From: Flavobacteriales bacterium
GTDB taxonomy: Bacteria > Bacteroidota > Bacteroidia > Flavobacteriales_D > Parvicellaceae
Direction: 5' to 3'
DNA length: 64,000 bases
Assembly: GCA_020635565.1 (NCBI GenBank)
Contig: JACJZN010000006.1
Location: 248,001-312,000 of the forward strand
Shown here one piece after another: positions 25,887 through 35,684 of this stretch (its first letter is position 1; the number at the start of each line of letters is the position of its first letter). The notes beneath the pieces were generated by a model, which was not told where the DNA came from, made no database searches, and worked only from the letters and a program-made list of their open reading frames with translations. Both the position numbers and the translations under genes were made by a program.

Positions 25887-26635
25887 TAATCCAAAGTAAA
25901 GTTGATCGATTTGAAAAGTTTCTGCTTTTCTGCTCCCTGCGGATCTTTGTTGAACTTCCACTTCCAAGCCGCATTTTTAGCTGCTTCAAAGTGAGCTGGA
26001 TTGGTTGTGGTAGTCAATGAATGTGATTTCAATACTTTCACAGAGATCACATTACCGTCTCTATCAATGATCAATTCCAACATTACTCTACCTTCATCCT
26101 GAACAGGGTTTGTAATATGTGGTTCTTCTAGTACTAGTCGACCATCGCCACTCCCTACTCCACCTCCAATTCCAGGACCATCTCCAGGACCAACTCCATC
26201 ATCACCTGATCCGCCACCTTCTCCTCCGTCTTGGCCACCACCATTACCACCGAATGGATTTCCCCAATCGTTAGCAGGAGTTTGTGAAGATCCTCCCCCA
26301 TCCGACTCGCTCGAAGCTTGTGTAGGAGGTGTATATACGGGAGATTCTTCTACTTGTGTATTCTGAACAGGCTGCGGATCCGTAACCGTTTCATGATTAT
26401 CCGGAGCAGCATCTTCTTCTGGTGTCTCAGCTGGTTTTTCACTACCACCCGAACTACCTCCACCCGCATTGGTGTAATCCAAGATCGCTACGATTTCTTC
26501 TTCTTCCTCTTCCTCATCCTGAACCAGCATTGGCGGATCGATGTCAAACATAAAAGATAAGAACAGCAATAGAATGACTACTGTGGCTCCTGTAATTTTT
26601 CCTGTACGGTTGTATTTTGGGTTGATTCCTTGCAT
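25886..26635 (-). CDS. TonB-like energy transducer with glycine-rich linker
   Basis: The 249-residue protein has a short cytoplasmic N-terminus, one membrane segment (VVILLLFLSFMF) and a run of six or seven glutamates just outside the membrane. A long low-complexity periplasmic spacer follows, rich in Gly, Ser, Glu and Asp. The C-terminal TonB domain is visible in EPHITNPVQDEGRVMLELII and AWKWKFNKDP. The spacer is glycine-rich rather than the Pro/Lys-rich type of E. coli TonB. With exbB and exbD upstream it completes an energy-transduction complex that uses the proton (or sodium) gradient to drive outer-membrane transport. Confidence 0.88.
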   Translation of the reverse strand: MQGINPKYNRTGKITGATVVILLLFLSFMFDIDPPMLVQDEEEEEEEIVAILDYTNAGGGSSGGSEKPAETPEEDAAPDNHETVTDPQPVQNTQVEESPVYTPPTQASSESDGGGSSQTPANDWGNPFGGNGGGQDGGEGGGSGDDGVGPGDGPGIGGGVGSGDGRLVLEEPHITNPVQDEGRVMLELIIDRDGNVISVKVLKSHSLTTTTNPAHFEAAKNAAWKWKFNKDPQGAEKQKLFKSINFTLD

Positions 26636-26692
26636 GACTCGTTATACTTTGATTTGTGTATATTGTTACAACGCAACCGTAAAAAAGTTCAA

Positions 26693-27097
26693 TTAGTTCT
26701 TGGTCTTCACCACTAACTTCAATTGATTCTTTTTCGCGACATCAATAACCATGATTCCAGACTGCCAATAAGAGGTCTGATCACCTGATAATTCAACGAT
26801 GCTATCTCCTGTCATGGCTACTTGAGCCATGATCGCAGCTTCTAGATCATCTCCATTCACTTCTGTTCCATCCGCTCCCACGTGGAAGGTATTAGCCGCA
26901 GAAACTCCTACTTTGATCACTTCTTTATCCGAAGGCACATCAATGGGTGATGCCGTAGGAAGATTCAGTGCAATATTTGGATTACTGACCATCGTAGAAA
27001 CCAGAATAAAGAAGATCAGTAAGAGGAATACCAAATCGGTCATGGCTGATCCTCCGCCTTCTGCTTTAACTCTATTTTTTGAACGTAAATCTTTCAT
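26693..27097 (-). CDS. exbD: Biopolymer transport protein ExbD/TolR family
   Basis: The 134-residue single-pass membrane protein has the ion-channel aspartate in the segment MTDLVFLLLIFFILVST near residue 21. A periplasmic domain follows, ending VAKKNQLKLVVKTKN. It forms the stator channel with ExbB, whose gene ends 6 bases upstream. A distinctive basic and glycine-rich N-terminus (RVKAEGGGSAM) precedes the membrane segment. Confidence 0.92.
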   Translation of the reverse strand: MKDLRSKNRVKAEGGGSAMTDLVFLLLIFFILVSTMVSNPNIALNLPTASPIDVPSDKEVIKVGVSAANTFHVGADGTEVNGDDLEAAIMAQVAMTGDSIVELSGDQTSYWQSGIMVIDVAKKNQLKLVVKTKN

Positions 27098-27103
27098 AGC
27101 GAA

Positions 27104-27829
27104 TTATTTACCTGGTGCTTCCAAAATATCCAAGAATTCGATCGATCCACCTTCCATTTTCTGGATCACCTTCTCTACTTTACTTACTAAATAGTTATAA
27201 GAAACGTAAGCTAGAATACCAACTACCAATCCTCCGATGGTAGTTACCATTGCTTCATAGATTCCTCCCGCCAATTCTGAGATCTGTACATTGTTCTGAG
27301 CTGCCATAACGGATAGTGTCCCGATCATCCCCAACACTGTTCCAAGCATTCCAAGCATCGGTGCAACTCCAGAGATAGTAGCTAATACAGACATTCTTGC
27401 TTCCAAACTATAAACCTCTAGTTTCGCTACATTCTCTATCGAAGTAGCAATATCATCCATGGGTTTACCAATTCTTGTAATTCCCTTCTCTACCATTCTA
27501 GCAACTGGGTTATCGGTAGAACGACACAACTGAACGGCCGCATCCAGTTTTCCATCTTCTACATATCCTTTCACCTGACGCATGAAATCTTTCTCCCCTT
27601 GAAGTGATTTTCGGATCGTTAGAAATCTCTCAATGAAAATGAAGATGGTTACTCCTAGTAAAACTAAAAGGATCAACATCACCAAAAGGTTGGAGATACT
27701 GTATTCTCCTGTTGTTGGGTCATATCCAAGGATTAGATCTGAATAACTTCTTGAAACTGTTTCACCCGTTTGATCAGCTGCTTCTGTAGCGGTATCGATC
27801 TGGATGTTGATGAAATCAAATAGGTTCAT
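27104..27829 (-). CDS. exbB: MotA/TolQ/ExbB proton channel family protein
   Basis: The 241-residue protein has the three-membrane-segment layout of ExbB/TolQ: a first segment near residues 48-68, a cytoplasmic region, and two late segments with GVAPMLGMLGTVLGMIGTL and AMVTTIGGLVVGILAYV, the conserved channel-lining part. An N-terminal periplasmic extension of ~45 residues precedes the first segment. It works with ExbD and TonB encoded immediately downstream. Confidence 0.93.
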   Translation of the reverse strand: MNLFDFINIQIDTATEAADQTGETVSRSYSDLILGYDPTTGEYSISNLLVMLILLVLLGVTIFIFIERFLTIRKSLQGEKDFMRQVKGYVEDGKLDAAVQLCRSTDNPVARMVEKGITRIGKPMDDIATSIENVAKLEVYSLEARMSVLATISGVAPMLGMLGTVLGMIGTLSVMAAQNNVQISELAGGIYEAMVTTIGGLVVGILAYVSYNYLVSKVEKVIQKMEGGSIEFLDILEAPGK

Positions 27830-27894
27830 GCTAAATAATTTTCTTAATAACTTGTTTTGTTTGTTTTGTTACGTTGCTCCCTTTCGGGAAATGC

Positions 27895-29295
27895 TTAGCT
27901 AAAGAAAGCTAGGAAAACTCCCGCTCCAGCAAGATATCCTAACAATGCTAACCAAGCAATATTTTTAAGGTACCAGAAGAAAGAGATCTTCTCCATCCCC
28001 ATTGCTACTACTCCAGCAGCTGATCCGATGATCAACATACTTCCACCTGTTCCTGCTGCATATGCAATGAAATGCCAGATCTCATGATCCTCTGCATGCT
28101 GAAACATTCCCATTGATGCGGCTACTAATGGCACGTTATCTACTACTGCAGAACCAACACCCAATAAGGAAACGAATAGATTTTCTGGAATACTAGCTGA
28201 TACAGACTTACCGAAGTTGAAGATCAATCCTAACGATTCTAAAGCTGCCACCGTCATCAAGATTCCTAAAAAGAAAAGGATTGAAGGCATCTCAATTCTA
28301 CTCAAAGCTTTAAAGGTAGGACTGTTTGCATGTCCACCATGTACATCTGGCATTCCATTCGGATTACTCAAACTAAACTGTCTTGCACTTACTGCTTCAG
28401 CTACCAATGAGAAGAAACCTAAAGAGAACATCATCCCAACGTATGGAGGTAAATGCGTAAAGGTCTTGATCACAGGAACCAACACGATCAGGAACAATCC
28501 TAAATACATCATCATAGGTCCTTTAGGGTTAGCTTTATGTCCGTCTGCTTCTCCGGTTTCAAATTCACCTTTGAATACGGGCAACATCGTAGCTACCAAA
28601 GTTGGAAGCGCCATACAAACGATAGAAGGCACAATCAAATACTCCATCAAACCAACTGCAGACACTTTTTTCTGCATCCAAAGCATCGTTGTGGTAACGT
28701 CTCCAATTGGTGACCATGCTCCACCTGCATTCGCAGCAATAATAATCATACCAGCATAATACATTCTCAGTTTTGCATCTGGCACCAGCTTTCTCAAAAT
28801 AGTGATCAACACGATCGTTGCAGTCAAGTTATCGATGATAGCAGAAAGGATGAACCCAAGGATACAAACGATCCAAAGTAAAGTCTTCTTTTTCTTTGTT
28901 TTAACGAAATTCTTGATCGTTTCAAACCCATCAAAATGGTCGATGATCTCTACAATGGTCATGGCTCCAACCAGGAAGAAAAGAATCTCACTGGTCTTAC
29001 CAAAATGGTGTAGCAAGGTATGCTCCAACCATCCCATCTTACTGTGGGCATAAGAATGCTCGTTCAATTCATGCAGTTCATCCACATCGTGCAACGGCAA
29101 ACTTTTGAAGCCATCTACCAATGCGCTATTGTTCGAATCGAACCAATTCTCAAATCCATCTAGTCCCAAAGCCACAAGAATCCAGGCAATTGCCATCATC
29201 AATAAAGCCGGAACCAATTTGTCAATTTTTAATGAATGTTCTAGAGTAATTCCGAGGTACCCAAGAATAAATACTAATACTATCGCTACTTCCAT
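27895..29295 (-). CDS. nhaD: Na+/H+ antiporter NhaD
   Basis: Ion-transporter superfamily protein of 466 residues with about twelve membrane segments. Family landmarks include SAIIDNLTATIVLITILRKL, AGGAWSPIGDVTTTMLW and VDNVPLVAASMGMF, the polar motifs thought to form the transport site in NhaD. It lies upstream of exbB in the same direction, with a 65-base gap, so it may be the promoter-proximal gene of this block. NhaD types are frequent in marine and halotolerant bacteria. Confidence 0.92.
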   Translation of the reverse strand: MEVAIVLVFILGYLGITLEHSLKIDKLVPALLMMAIAWILVALGLDGFENWFDSNNSALVDGFKSLPLHDVDELHELNEHSYAHSKMGWLEHTLLHHFGKTSEILFFLVGAMTIVEIIDHFDGFETIKNFVKTKKKKTLLWIVCILGFILSAIIDNLTATIVLITILRKLVPDAKLRMYYAGMIIIAANAGGAWSPIGDVTTTMLWMQKKVSAVGLMEYLIVPSIVCMALPTLVATMLPVFKGEFETGEADGHKANPKGPMMMYLGLFLIVLVPVIKTFTHLPPYVGMMFSLGFFSLVAEAVSARQFSLSNPNGMPDVHGGHANSPTFKALSRIEMPSILFFLGILMTVAALESLGLIFNFGKSVSASIPENLFVSLLGVGSAVVDNVPLVAASMGMFQHAEDHEIWHFIAYAAGTGGSMLIIGSAAGVVAMGMEKISFFWYLKNIAWLALLGYLAGAGVFLAFFS

Positions 29296-29408
29296 TTTTT
29301 TAGTTATTGATGAGTGAAAACACTCAAAATCGTTACAAATCTAATTAATAATCGAGGGGTGGTTAGTTAATCGTTATTCAATTTTAAAAAACGTTTTGTT
29401 GAATTCCC

Positions 29409-30644
29409 TTAGATCAATTGATTTAAAGCTATCTCGAAAGCTGTTTTAGCAATCTTTGTTTTCTCATTCGATTTCTCGTGAGATCTGATCAATGCTCTTT
29501 CAATGGTGTCTGAAGTATCTTTAAAGATCAACTCATCATACAACACATCTCCAAGATCACTAGACATCAGATAAGCAAAAACTCTAGCCATTCCACAGTT
29601 AGATATAAAATCAGGAATCACGCTCAAGCGATTATCCGCATAATCAGCAATAGGTCCAAAGAAGATCTCTGGATCAGCAAAAGGAACATTAGCTCCTGCT
29701 GCGATCACTTCCATTCCTGCATTGATCATTCTATCTACCTGATCTTGAGTAATCAATCGAGATGCTGCGCATGGAATAAACACTTCTGCGGGTACATCCC
29801 AAATTCTAGCATTAACTACGTCAAATGGAAGCATTTTCTCTGCATTCAGTTTATTTCCATCTTTATCAACGAACAATTGTCTGATCTCTTCTAAAGAAAA
29901 CCCTTCTTCCTTGATCAACCCTCCTACTCTATCAATGATACCTACAATCACTGCTCCACTCTGAGCTAAATAATAAGCACCAGCTGAACCCACGTTACCC
30001 CATCCTTGAACGATCACGCGTTTTCCTTTAAGATCACCTCCGTAAATGTTATAAAAATGTCTTACTGACTCTGCTACACCATAACCGGTGATCATATCTG
30101 CAACAACATATTTCTTATGGACATCTGGACTAAAGTTCTCACTTTCGATCACCTTGATCACACCTTGTCTTAACTGACCTATTCGATTGATCTTCTGTGC
30201 TTCTCTTGGTTGGAAATGCCCATTAAAAACACCTTCCTGTGGATGCCAAACTCCACAATCCTCAGTAATCGGAATTACTTCATGGATCTCATCTACATTC
30301 AAATCTCCGCCTGTACCATAATAGTGCTTCAATAACGGAGTCACTGCCGCATACCATCTTTCCAATACACCTTTTTTTCTTGGGTCATTTGGATCAAAAT
30401 TAATTCCCGATTTAGCACCTCCTATTGCAGGTCCTGAAACGGTAAACTTAACTTCCATGGTTTTTGCCAAAGACTCTACTTCTCTTTTATCCAAGCCAAC
30501 TCTCATACGAGTTCCTCCTCCGGCAGCACCACCTCTCAAAGAGTTGATCACTACCCAGCCTTCTGCTTCTGTCTCGGCATCTTTCCATTCAAAAACTATC
30601 TCGGGGCGTTTATTCTCAAATTTATCCAGTAAATCCTTCATCAT
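29409..30644 (-). CDS. Glu/Leu/Phe/Val dehydrogenase family enzyme, Leu/Val-like
   Basis: NAD-dependent amino acid dehydrogenase of 411 residues. The active-site loop IGGAKSGINFDP replaces the GGGKGG of true GDH, and the Rossmann motif GWGNVGSAGAY is clear. The N-terminal EGWVVINSLRGGAAGGGTRM is characteristic of a leucine/valine dehydrogenase-related branch common in Bacteroidetes. It probably acts in branched-chain amino acid oxidation, though the substrate cannot be set by sequence alone. It is a paralogue of the gdhA gene at 3419 but is monocistronic. Confidence 0.85.
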   Translation of the reverse strand: MMKDLLDKFENKRPEIVFEWKDAETEAEGWVVINSLRGGAAGGGTRMRVGLDKREVESLAKTMEVKFTVSGPAIGGAKSGINFDPNDPRKKGVLERWYAAVTPLLKHYYGTGGDLNVDEIHEVIPITEDCGVWHPQEGVFNGHFQPREAQKINRIGQLRQGVIKVIESENFSPDVHKKYVVADMITGYGVAESVRHFYNIYGGDLKGKRVIVQGWGNVGSAGAYYLAQSGAVIVGIIDRVGGLIKEEGFSLEEIRQLFVDKDGNKLNAEKMLPFDVVNARIWDVPAEVFIPCAASRLITQDQVDRMINAGMEVIAAGANVPFADPEIFFGPIADYADNRLSVIPDFISNCGMARVFAYLMSSDLGDVLYDELIFKDTSDTIERALIRSHEKSNEKTKIAKTAFEIALNQLI

Positions 30645-30831
30645 TTTTTGCTAGGTTTAATTAACGAACGAATGTAACAAAATATTCAGCCGGCAACCTG
30701 AAAAGGTCTTTTTATTTCATAGATTTTAGATGAATACAGAACTGCATTAGACAAATAAGTTCAATGACACAATTTTGTGATTTATGACAAAAATCATACA
30801 CAACCTTTCTCTTATTTAGAAACTTTATAAA

Positions 30832-30839
30832 TAGATTTG
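30832..30839 (+). promoter_or_regulatory. -7 box (TAGATTTG) upstream of the LuxR-type regulator
   Basis: TAGATTTG matches TAnnTTTG exactly and ends 12 bases before the chosen ATG. No convincing -33 TTG at the right distance is seen. A short palindrome CACAATTTTGTG (30768-30779) lies ~60 bases upstream and could be a regulator site. Confidence 0.4.
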
Positions 30840-30851
30840 CAGTCTTGTAAG

Positions 30852-31535
30852 ATGGAATCAATAAAATTGATCATAGCAGATAGTAGTGAACTTTTTCAGT
30901 TTGGAATTAGTCACATCATGTCACACGTTCCTGACATCAAGATCGTTTGCGTAGCAAATTCGAATGAAGAATTGATTGAATATTGTGAAGGTCATCCCTA
31001 TGACGTGGTGTTATTTGATTATCATGCTAAAAATTTCTCGATTGACGTAATAGAGCAAGTGAAATTTCACAATCGTAACGCTAAATTCATCGGGATCACT
31101 GGTGAAAAAACGGGAGGAGTTGTTCTGAAAGGCATTCGTAATGGTATCAAAAGTTACGTCAAGAAAGAATGTTCTGCAACGGAGATCGTTGATGCTATCC
31201 GAGAAACTGCCAAGGGCAATCAGTTCTTTTGTGGGGATCTTATGGAACAGATGCGCAACGAAAATGTAAATGTAGAGAACATCGAGAAAGAGGCATTGAG
31301 CTGTGATCCGATCTCCTTGTCAGACCGTGAGTTGGAGATCATCAAGATGATCGCGGAAGGATATACAAATGCTCAAATTGCAGCATTGCTTTACATCAGC
31401 AACCATACGGTGAATACTCACCGTAAGAACATCATGAAAAAGCTAGGAATCAACAACACTGCCGGACTGGTTATGCTGGCCGTTAAATCTGGTTTAGTTA
31501 CACCGGACAGTTATGTTGGTCTGCCTGAGATCTGA
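30852..31535 (+). CDS. NarL/FixJ-type response regulator with LuxR helix-turn-helix
   Basis: The ATG at 30852 is preferred over a TTG at 30837. The receiver domain (residues ~1-118) has Asp10 and the phosphoacceptor Asp56 in VVLFDYHAK. The GerE/LuxR DNA-binding domain (~155-220) contains LSDRELEIIKMIAEGYTNAQ followed by the recognition helix. No histidine kinase gene is adjacent, so this is an orphan regulator. It stands alone between the dehydrogenase and the glycosidase gene. Confidence 0.92.
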   Translation: MESIKLIIADSSELFQFGISHIMSHVPDIKIVCVANSNEELIEYCEGHPYDVVLFDYHAKNFSIDVIEQVKFHNRNAKFIGITGEKTGGVVLKGIRNGIKSYVKKECSATEIVDAIRETAKGNQFFCGDLMEQMRNENVNVENIEKEALSCDPISLSDRELEIIKMIAEGYTNAQIAALLYISNHTVNTHRKNIMKKLGINNTAGLVMLAVKSGLVTPDSYVGLPEI

Positions 31536-31729
31536 TTACATCTAATCACTCAATCAAAGCACATAATAATCACGTAGATCAAGTCTCCTTCAAATGCTTC
31601 AAATTTGATTGCGGAATTGTTTTTGCAAGTCATTCCACAAAATCACGTGGATAATTCCGAATCACTCCAATTTTTAGAGGGATCATAACTATTAATTTTA
31701 TGCTAGTTCAAACTGTACATATACGTTTT

Positions 31730-34700
31730 ATGAGGCAAATCTTTTTCGGCATAACTATCCTTGCGTTTACTGTTTTCTCCGGGTTCCTGTTCTTCAATGA
31801 ACCTCTCAATTCTACAGAGAAAAAAGACAAAAAGAAAACGGATCGAGTGGCTCCCGCCTTTCTGAATGAAAAATCAGAAATATGGGCAGATAGCGTTTTG
31901 CAAACCATGACCCTGGAGGAAAAGATCGGTCAATTGTTTATGGTTGCTGCTTATTCTAACAAGGACGAGCAACACCAACAGGTAATTGATGAATTGATTA
32001 GCTATTACCACATCGGTGGTTTGATCTTCTTTCAAGGGAGTCCAACCAAACAGGTAAACATGACCAACCACTTTCAATCGAAAAGTAAGATTCCTTTGAT
32101 GATCGGAATTGATGGAGAATGGGGGCTGGCCATGCGCTTGGATAGCACGATCAAATATCCAAAACAAATGACGTTGGGAGCTATCGAGAGCAATCAACTG
32201 ATTCATCAGATGGGTGAACAGATCGCTGACCAATGTAAAAGAATGGGTATTCATATCAATTTTGCTCCAGTAGCAGACATCAACAACAACCCTTCCAATC
32301 CAGTGATCAACTATCGATCTTTTGGAGAGAACCGAGAAAAAGTGACGTTGAAAAGTCTTGCTTACATGGAAGGCATGCAAAAGAACCACCTTCTCACTTC
32401 TGGAAAACACTTTCCCGGTCATGGAGACACGGATTCTGACTCCCATAAAACACTTCCTTTAATCACACATGATCTGGAAAGATTAGACACGATCGAGTTC
32501 GTACCATTCAAACACATGATCGATAGTGGTCTTACAAGCATGATGGTAGCGCACCTTTATATTCCTAGTTTGGATGACACACCCAATAGAGCTTCTACTC
32601 TTTCTAGAAAGATCGTAACGGATCTGCTACAGATAGATCTTGGTTTTCAGGGATTGATCTTTACAGATGCGTTAAACATGAGAGGTGTAAGCGCTTACTA
32701 TGACCCAGGACAACTGGAAGTAGCTGCGCTGGAAGCGGGAAATGATGTGCTCTTATTTCCGGAAGATGTACCTGCTGCAGTAGTAGCAATAAAAGCGGCA
32801 CTGGAAAACAAAACTTTATCGATCAAAGAGATCGATGCACATTGCAAAAAAATACTTCAAGCAAAACACTGGGTAGGATTAAACAAGTACACTCCTATTC
32901 CCATAAAAGATCTAATTAGCGATCTCAATAAACCTGAAGCAAAATACTTGAACCAAAAACTATTTGAATCAGCCGTCACTATCGTAAAAAATGAGGAAGA
33001 AGTTCTTCCCATTCGTCAGCTAACGAACAAGACAATCGCTACGGTTAACGTAGGAACCACAAAAGACAATTTGTTCTCCAGCATGGCAGACAGGTATTGT
33101 TCCTTATCGAAATTTGAACTAGCCACCGATGCTTCCTTTGAGACTACGAGTAAATTGATAGACTCGCTAGCTAGTTACAATACCATTATTATCTCAACGT
33201 ATGATATGAGTCAACGTCCCTATCAGAATTTTGGTTTTACCAAAGAGACCAATGACTTTATCAAACTTCTTGCGCTAGATTCTACAAAGACGATCATTTT
33301 GAACGTGATGGGAAATCCATATTGTCTGGATAAAATGGATTGTACCGATGTAGTTGATGCGATTATCGTAAACTACGAAGAGCGGGAGGAAACTTTTTCG
33401 CTTTCTGCTCAGCTGATCTTTGGTGGTATAGCAGCTCATGGAACATTGCCTGTAAGTGTGGGAAACAAATGGAGAGAAGGTCATGGACTAAGAACCAAAG
33501 ATCCGATTCGCTTCAAATATACCATGCCTGAAGAATTAGGAATTACAGATGCTGATCTAAAACAGATCGATGAAATTGTTCAAGAAGGCTTGAATCTTGG
33601 AGTATTTCCTGGATGTCAGATATTGGCAGCAAAAGATGGCAAGATCTTCATGTACAAAGGTTACGGTAAACATACCTACGACAAAGATTCAAAAGATGTA
33701 GAGATCACAGATATCTATGATTTGGCCAGCATCACCAAAATTGCGAGTAGTACTGGATCTATTATGAAATTACAGGATGATGGTTTGTTAAATGTGGACA
33801 GTACATTAGATACTTATCTTCATGACTTGGTCGATTCTACTTCGTATCAAAACATTACATTGAAAGAGATGATGACGCACCAAGCCGGTTTTACGGCATG
33901 GATTCCATTCTATATGAGAACCCTTCACAAAGGGCAACCCAAGATTGAATTATATTCGATTCATCAGACCGATTATTTCAACTTAAGGGTAGCAGAAAAT
34001 CTATATATCCATGGAGGAATTAGAGATTCGATCTTTCAGAAGATCCTATCTACAGAAGTGAGTTCTAAAAAGAAGTATCTCTACAGTGATATCGGTTACT
34101 ACTTTTTAAATGAGATCATACAACAAAAAACAGGAAAGTCTCAAGATCAATATGTGGAAGAGACATTCTATAAGCCTCTCGGATTAGACAACATTGGTTA
34201 CAAACCTAGAGAAAAGTGGGATCTTACCAGAATACCTCCTACGGAAGATGATAAAACCTTCAGACATCAAATTATTCATGGTGATGTTCACGACCAGGGA
34301 GCTGCTATGCTTGGAGGAGTTGGAGGTCATGCAGGTTTGTTTGCCAATGCGAATGACCTAGCCGTAATGATGCAGATGTACATGCAGTACGGACGCTATG
34401 GAGGTGAGCGTTACATCGATAAGAATGTGGTGGAGTTATTCACTTCTTCACCTTACTATGAAGTGAACAGAAACAGAAGAGGAATTGGATTCGATAAACC
34501 GGTTAGAGGTGGCGGAAACGGGCCTACTTGCTCAGGTTGTGCTTCGGATGAGAGCTTTGGACATAGTGGATTTACTGGTACACTTACATGGGCAGATCCC
34601 AAAACTGGGTTGGTATTTGTTTTTCTAAGTAATCGTACTTTTCCGGATGCAGAGAACAAACAGATCATTTCACTAGGAACAAGAACCCGTATCATGCAAG

Positions 34701-34756
34701 TCTTATACGATGCTATTGCGCATGGTGAGAAAAGACTAGCGGAAGCCAAAAGTTAA
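31730..34756 (+). CDS. GH3 beta-N-acetylglucosaminidase fused to a class C beta-lactamase-like domain
   Basis: A ~1008-residue exported enzyme. The ATG at 31730 gives a signal peptide (MRQIFFGITILAFTVFSGF); an upstream ATG at 31700 would spoil it. The N-terminal half is NagZ-like GH3: SGKHFPGHGDTDSDSH carries the catalytic Asp/His dyad of bacterial NagZ, and FTDALNMRGV the nucleophile Asp. The C-terminal ~400 residues form a serine beta-lactamase/transpeptidase-like hydrolase with SxxK in LASITKIAS, YSD and GHSGFTG. Such fusions occur in Bacteroidetes and suggest combined glycan and peptide cleavage in peptidoglycan turnover, inferred from the domains. Confidence 0.9.
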   Translation: MRQIFFGITILAFTVFSGFLFFNEPLNSTEKKDKKKTDRVAPAFLNEKSEIWADSVLQTMTLEEKIGQLFMVAAYSNKDEQHQQVIDELISYYHIGGLIFFQGSPTKQVNMTNHFQSKSKIPLMIGIDGEWGLAMRLDSTIKYPKQMTLGAIESNQLIHQMGEQIADQCKRMGIHINFAPVADINNNPSNPVINYRSFGENREKVTLKSLAYMEGMQKNHLLTSGKHFPGHGDTDSDSHKTLPLITHDLERLDTIEFVPFKHMIDSGLTSMMVAHLYIPSLDDTPNRASTLSRKIVTDLLQIDLGFQGLIFTDALNMRGVSAYYDPGQLEVAALEAGNDVLLFPEDVPAAVVAIKAALENKTLSIKEIDAHCKKILQAKHWVGLNKYTPIPIKDLISDLNKPEAKYLNQKLFESAVTIVKNEEEVLPIRQLTNKTIATVNVGTTKDNLFSSMADRYCSLSKFELATDASFETTSKLIDSLASYNTIIISTYDMSQRPYQNFGFTKETNDFIKLLALDSTKTIILNVMGNPYCLDKMDCTDVVDAIIVNYEEREETFSLSAQLIFGGIAAHGTLPVSVGNKWREGHGLRTKDPIRFKYTMPEELGITDADLKQIDEIVQEGLNLGVFPGCQILAAKDGKIFMYKGYGKHTYDKDSKDVEITDIYDLASITKIASSTGSIMKLQDDGLLNVDSTLDTYLHDLVDSTSYQNITLKEMMTHQAGFTAWIPFYMRTLHKGQPKIELYSIHQTDYFNLRVAENLYIHGGIRDSIFQKILSTEVSSKKKYLYSDIGYYFLNEIIQQKTGKSQDQYVEETFYKPLGLDNIGYKPREKWDLTRIPPTEDDKTFRHQIIHGDVHDQGAAMLGGVGGHAGLFANANDLAVMMQMYMQYGRYGGERYIDKNVVELFTSSPYYEVNRNRRGIGFDKPVRGGGNGPTCSGCASDESFGHSGFTGTLTWADPKTGLVFVFLSNRTFPDAENKQIISLGTRTRIMQVLYDAIAHGEKRLAEAKS

Positions 34757-34761
34757 TCTTT

Positions 34762-35253
34762 ATGTCAAGTTCACCTGATTTTACCCCAGCAGCCTACCTG
34801 AAAGTCAATAAAATTCTCTACACCGCACTTTCTATTGGTGTAGCAATGATCACTATTGTTTTTCTAGGTTTAGCAGAAGAACCTATCTTTCACATGGACT
34901 TCGAAAAGAGCATCTTCATGATTGTGGTTCCAGCTGTCACCGTTATTGGTCTACTTATGAGCAAAACAGTTTTTACTCGATTTGTGAACATGGCCAAACA
35001 AGTTGAAAGTTTAAAACGAAAACTACTCGCCTACCGTACTGCCTTGATCATCGGACTAGCGCTTTGCGAATCTCCAGCTATCATTGCCAACGTAGCTTTC
35101 TTTCAAGAAGGAAATCAGTTCTATCTAATTTTTGCCATTTTGTGTATCTCGATCATGCTGACCTATAGTCCAACGGAAAGAAAAACGATCAAGGATCTGG
35201 ATCTGCGAGGAGATGAATTGGACCGATTTAAAAATCGGGAAAGTAAGATCTAA
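34762..35253 (+). CDS. Hypothetical four-segment membrane protein
   Basis: Not recognised as a named family. The 163-residue protein has four hydrophobic segments (about residues 15-36, 48-66, 90-110, 117-137) and a charged C-terminal tail (PTERKTIKDLDLRGDELDRF). It starts 6 bases after the GH3/beta-lactamase gene and shares a TAATG overlap with the following lipoprotein gene, suggesting one transcript. Small membrane proteins of this layout occur widely in Flavobacteriia. Confidence 0.65.
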   Translation: MSSSPDFTPAAYLKVNKILYTALSIGVAMITIVFLGLAEEPIFHMDFEKSIFMIVVPAVTVIGLLMSKTVFTRFVNMAKQVESLKRKLLAYRTALIIGLALCESPAIIANVAFFQEGNQFYLIFAILCISIMLTYSPTERKTIKDLDLRGDELDRFKNRESKI

Positions 35254-35672
35254 TGAGCATTCCTCTCAAACCTCTAACTCTGTTAATCATATTGATGTCG
35301 TTAGGATTTCTTGGATGCTCAGATCAAGGGGCCTCAACACCTGATAAAATATACTTCTCAGATCTAGTGGAGGTTAATGAAATTGATTCTGTTCGAATGG
35401 ATAATGTTAAAGGCAATCATTCACTCACCAATGATCAACTCGATCAGTTCAAAATAGAATTAGCAAAAATGGAATTTACTCCTGGTTCTTACAAACTTGG
35501 ATCCTATAGCTTTGTAGTCTTTATGAAAGGTAAGTCTTATCACTTTTATGCCGACTCTGAAAGCAATATGTTAGAAACAGACAAATCCATCGTCACTAAA
35601 AATGAATCCTGGCTCAAAGATGAGTACTCCCTCTACTTCAACACGAAAGGTTTAAATATTCATAACTTTTAG
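35253..35672 (+). CDS. Putative lipoprotein
   Basis: The 139-residue protein has a lipoprotein signal (LLIILMSLGFLGCSDQG, Cys near residue 22) and a small beta-rich domain (SYKLGSYSFVVFMKGKSYHFY). The ATG overlaps the stop of the upstream membrane protein. It was not assigned to a family. It ends 12 bases from the convergent metallo-hydrolase gene. Confidence 0.65.
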   Translation: MSIPLKPLTLLIILMSLGFLGCSDQGASTPDKIYFSDLVEVNEIDSVRMDNVKGNHSLTNDQLDQFKIELAKMEFTPGSYKLGSYSFVVFMKGKSYHFYADSESNMLETDKSIVTKNESWLKDEYSLYFNTKGLNIHNF

Positions 35673-35684
35673 GTTGATTGTATA

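Noticed and set aside
28217..28759. 180-codon plus-strand frame opposite nhaD
   Set aside because: Antisense shadow of a conserved membrane protein; no independent start signal or domain.
30768..30779. CACAATTTTGTG palindrome upstream of the LuxR-type regulator
   Set aside because: Too short and AT-rich to call as an operator on its own; only mentioned with the promoter.
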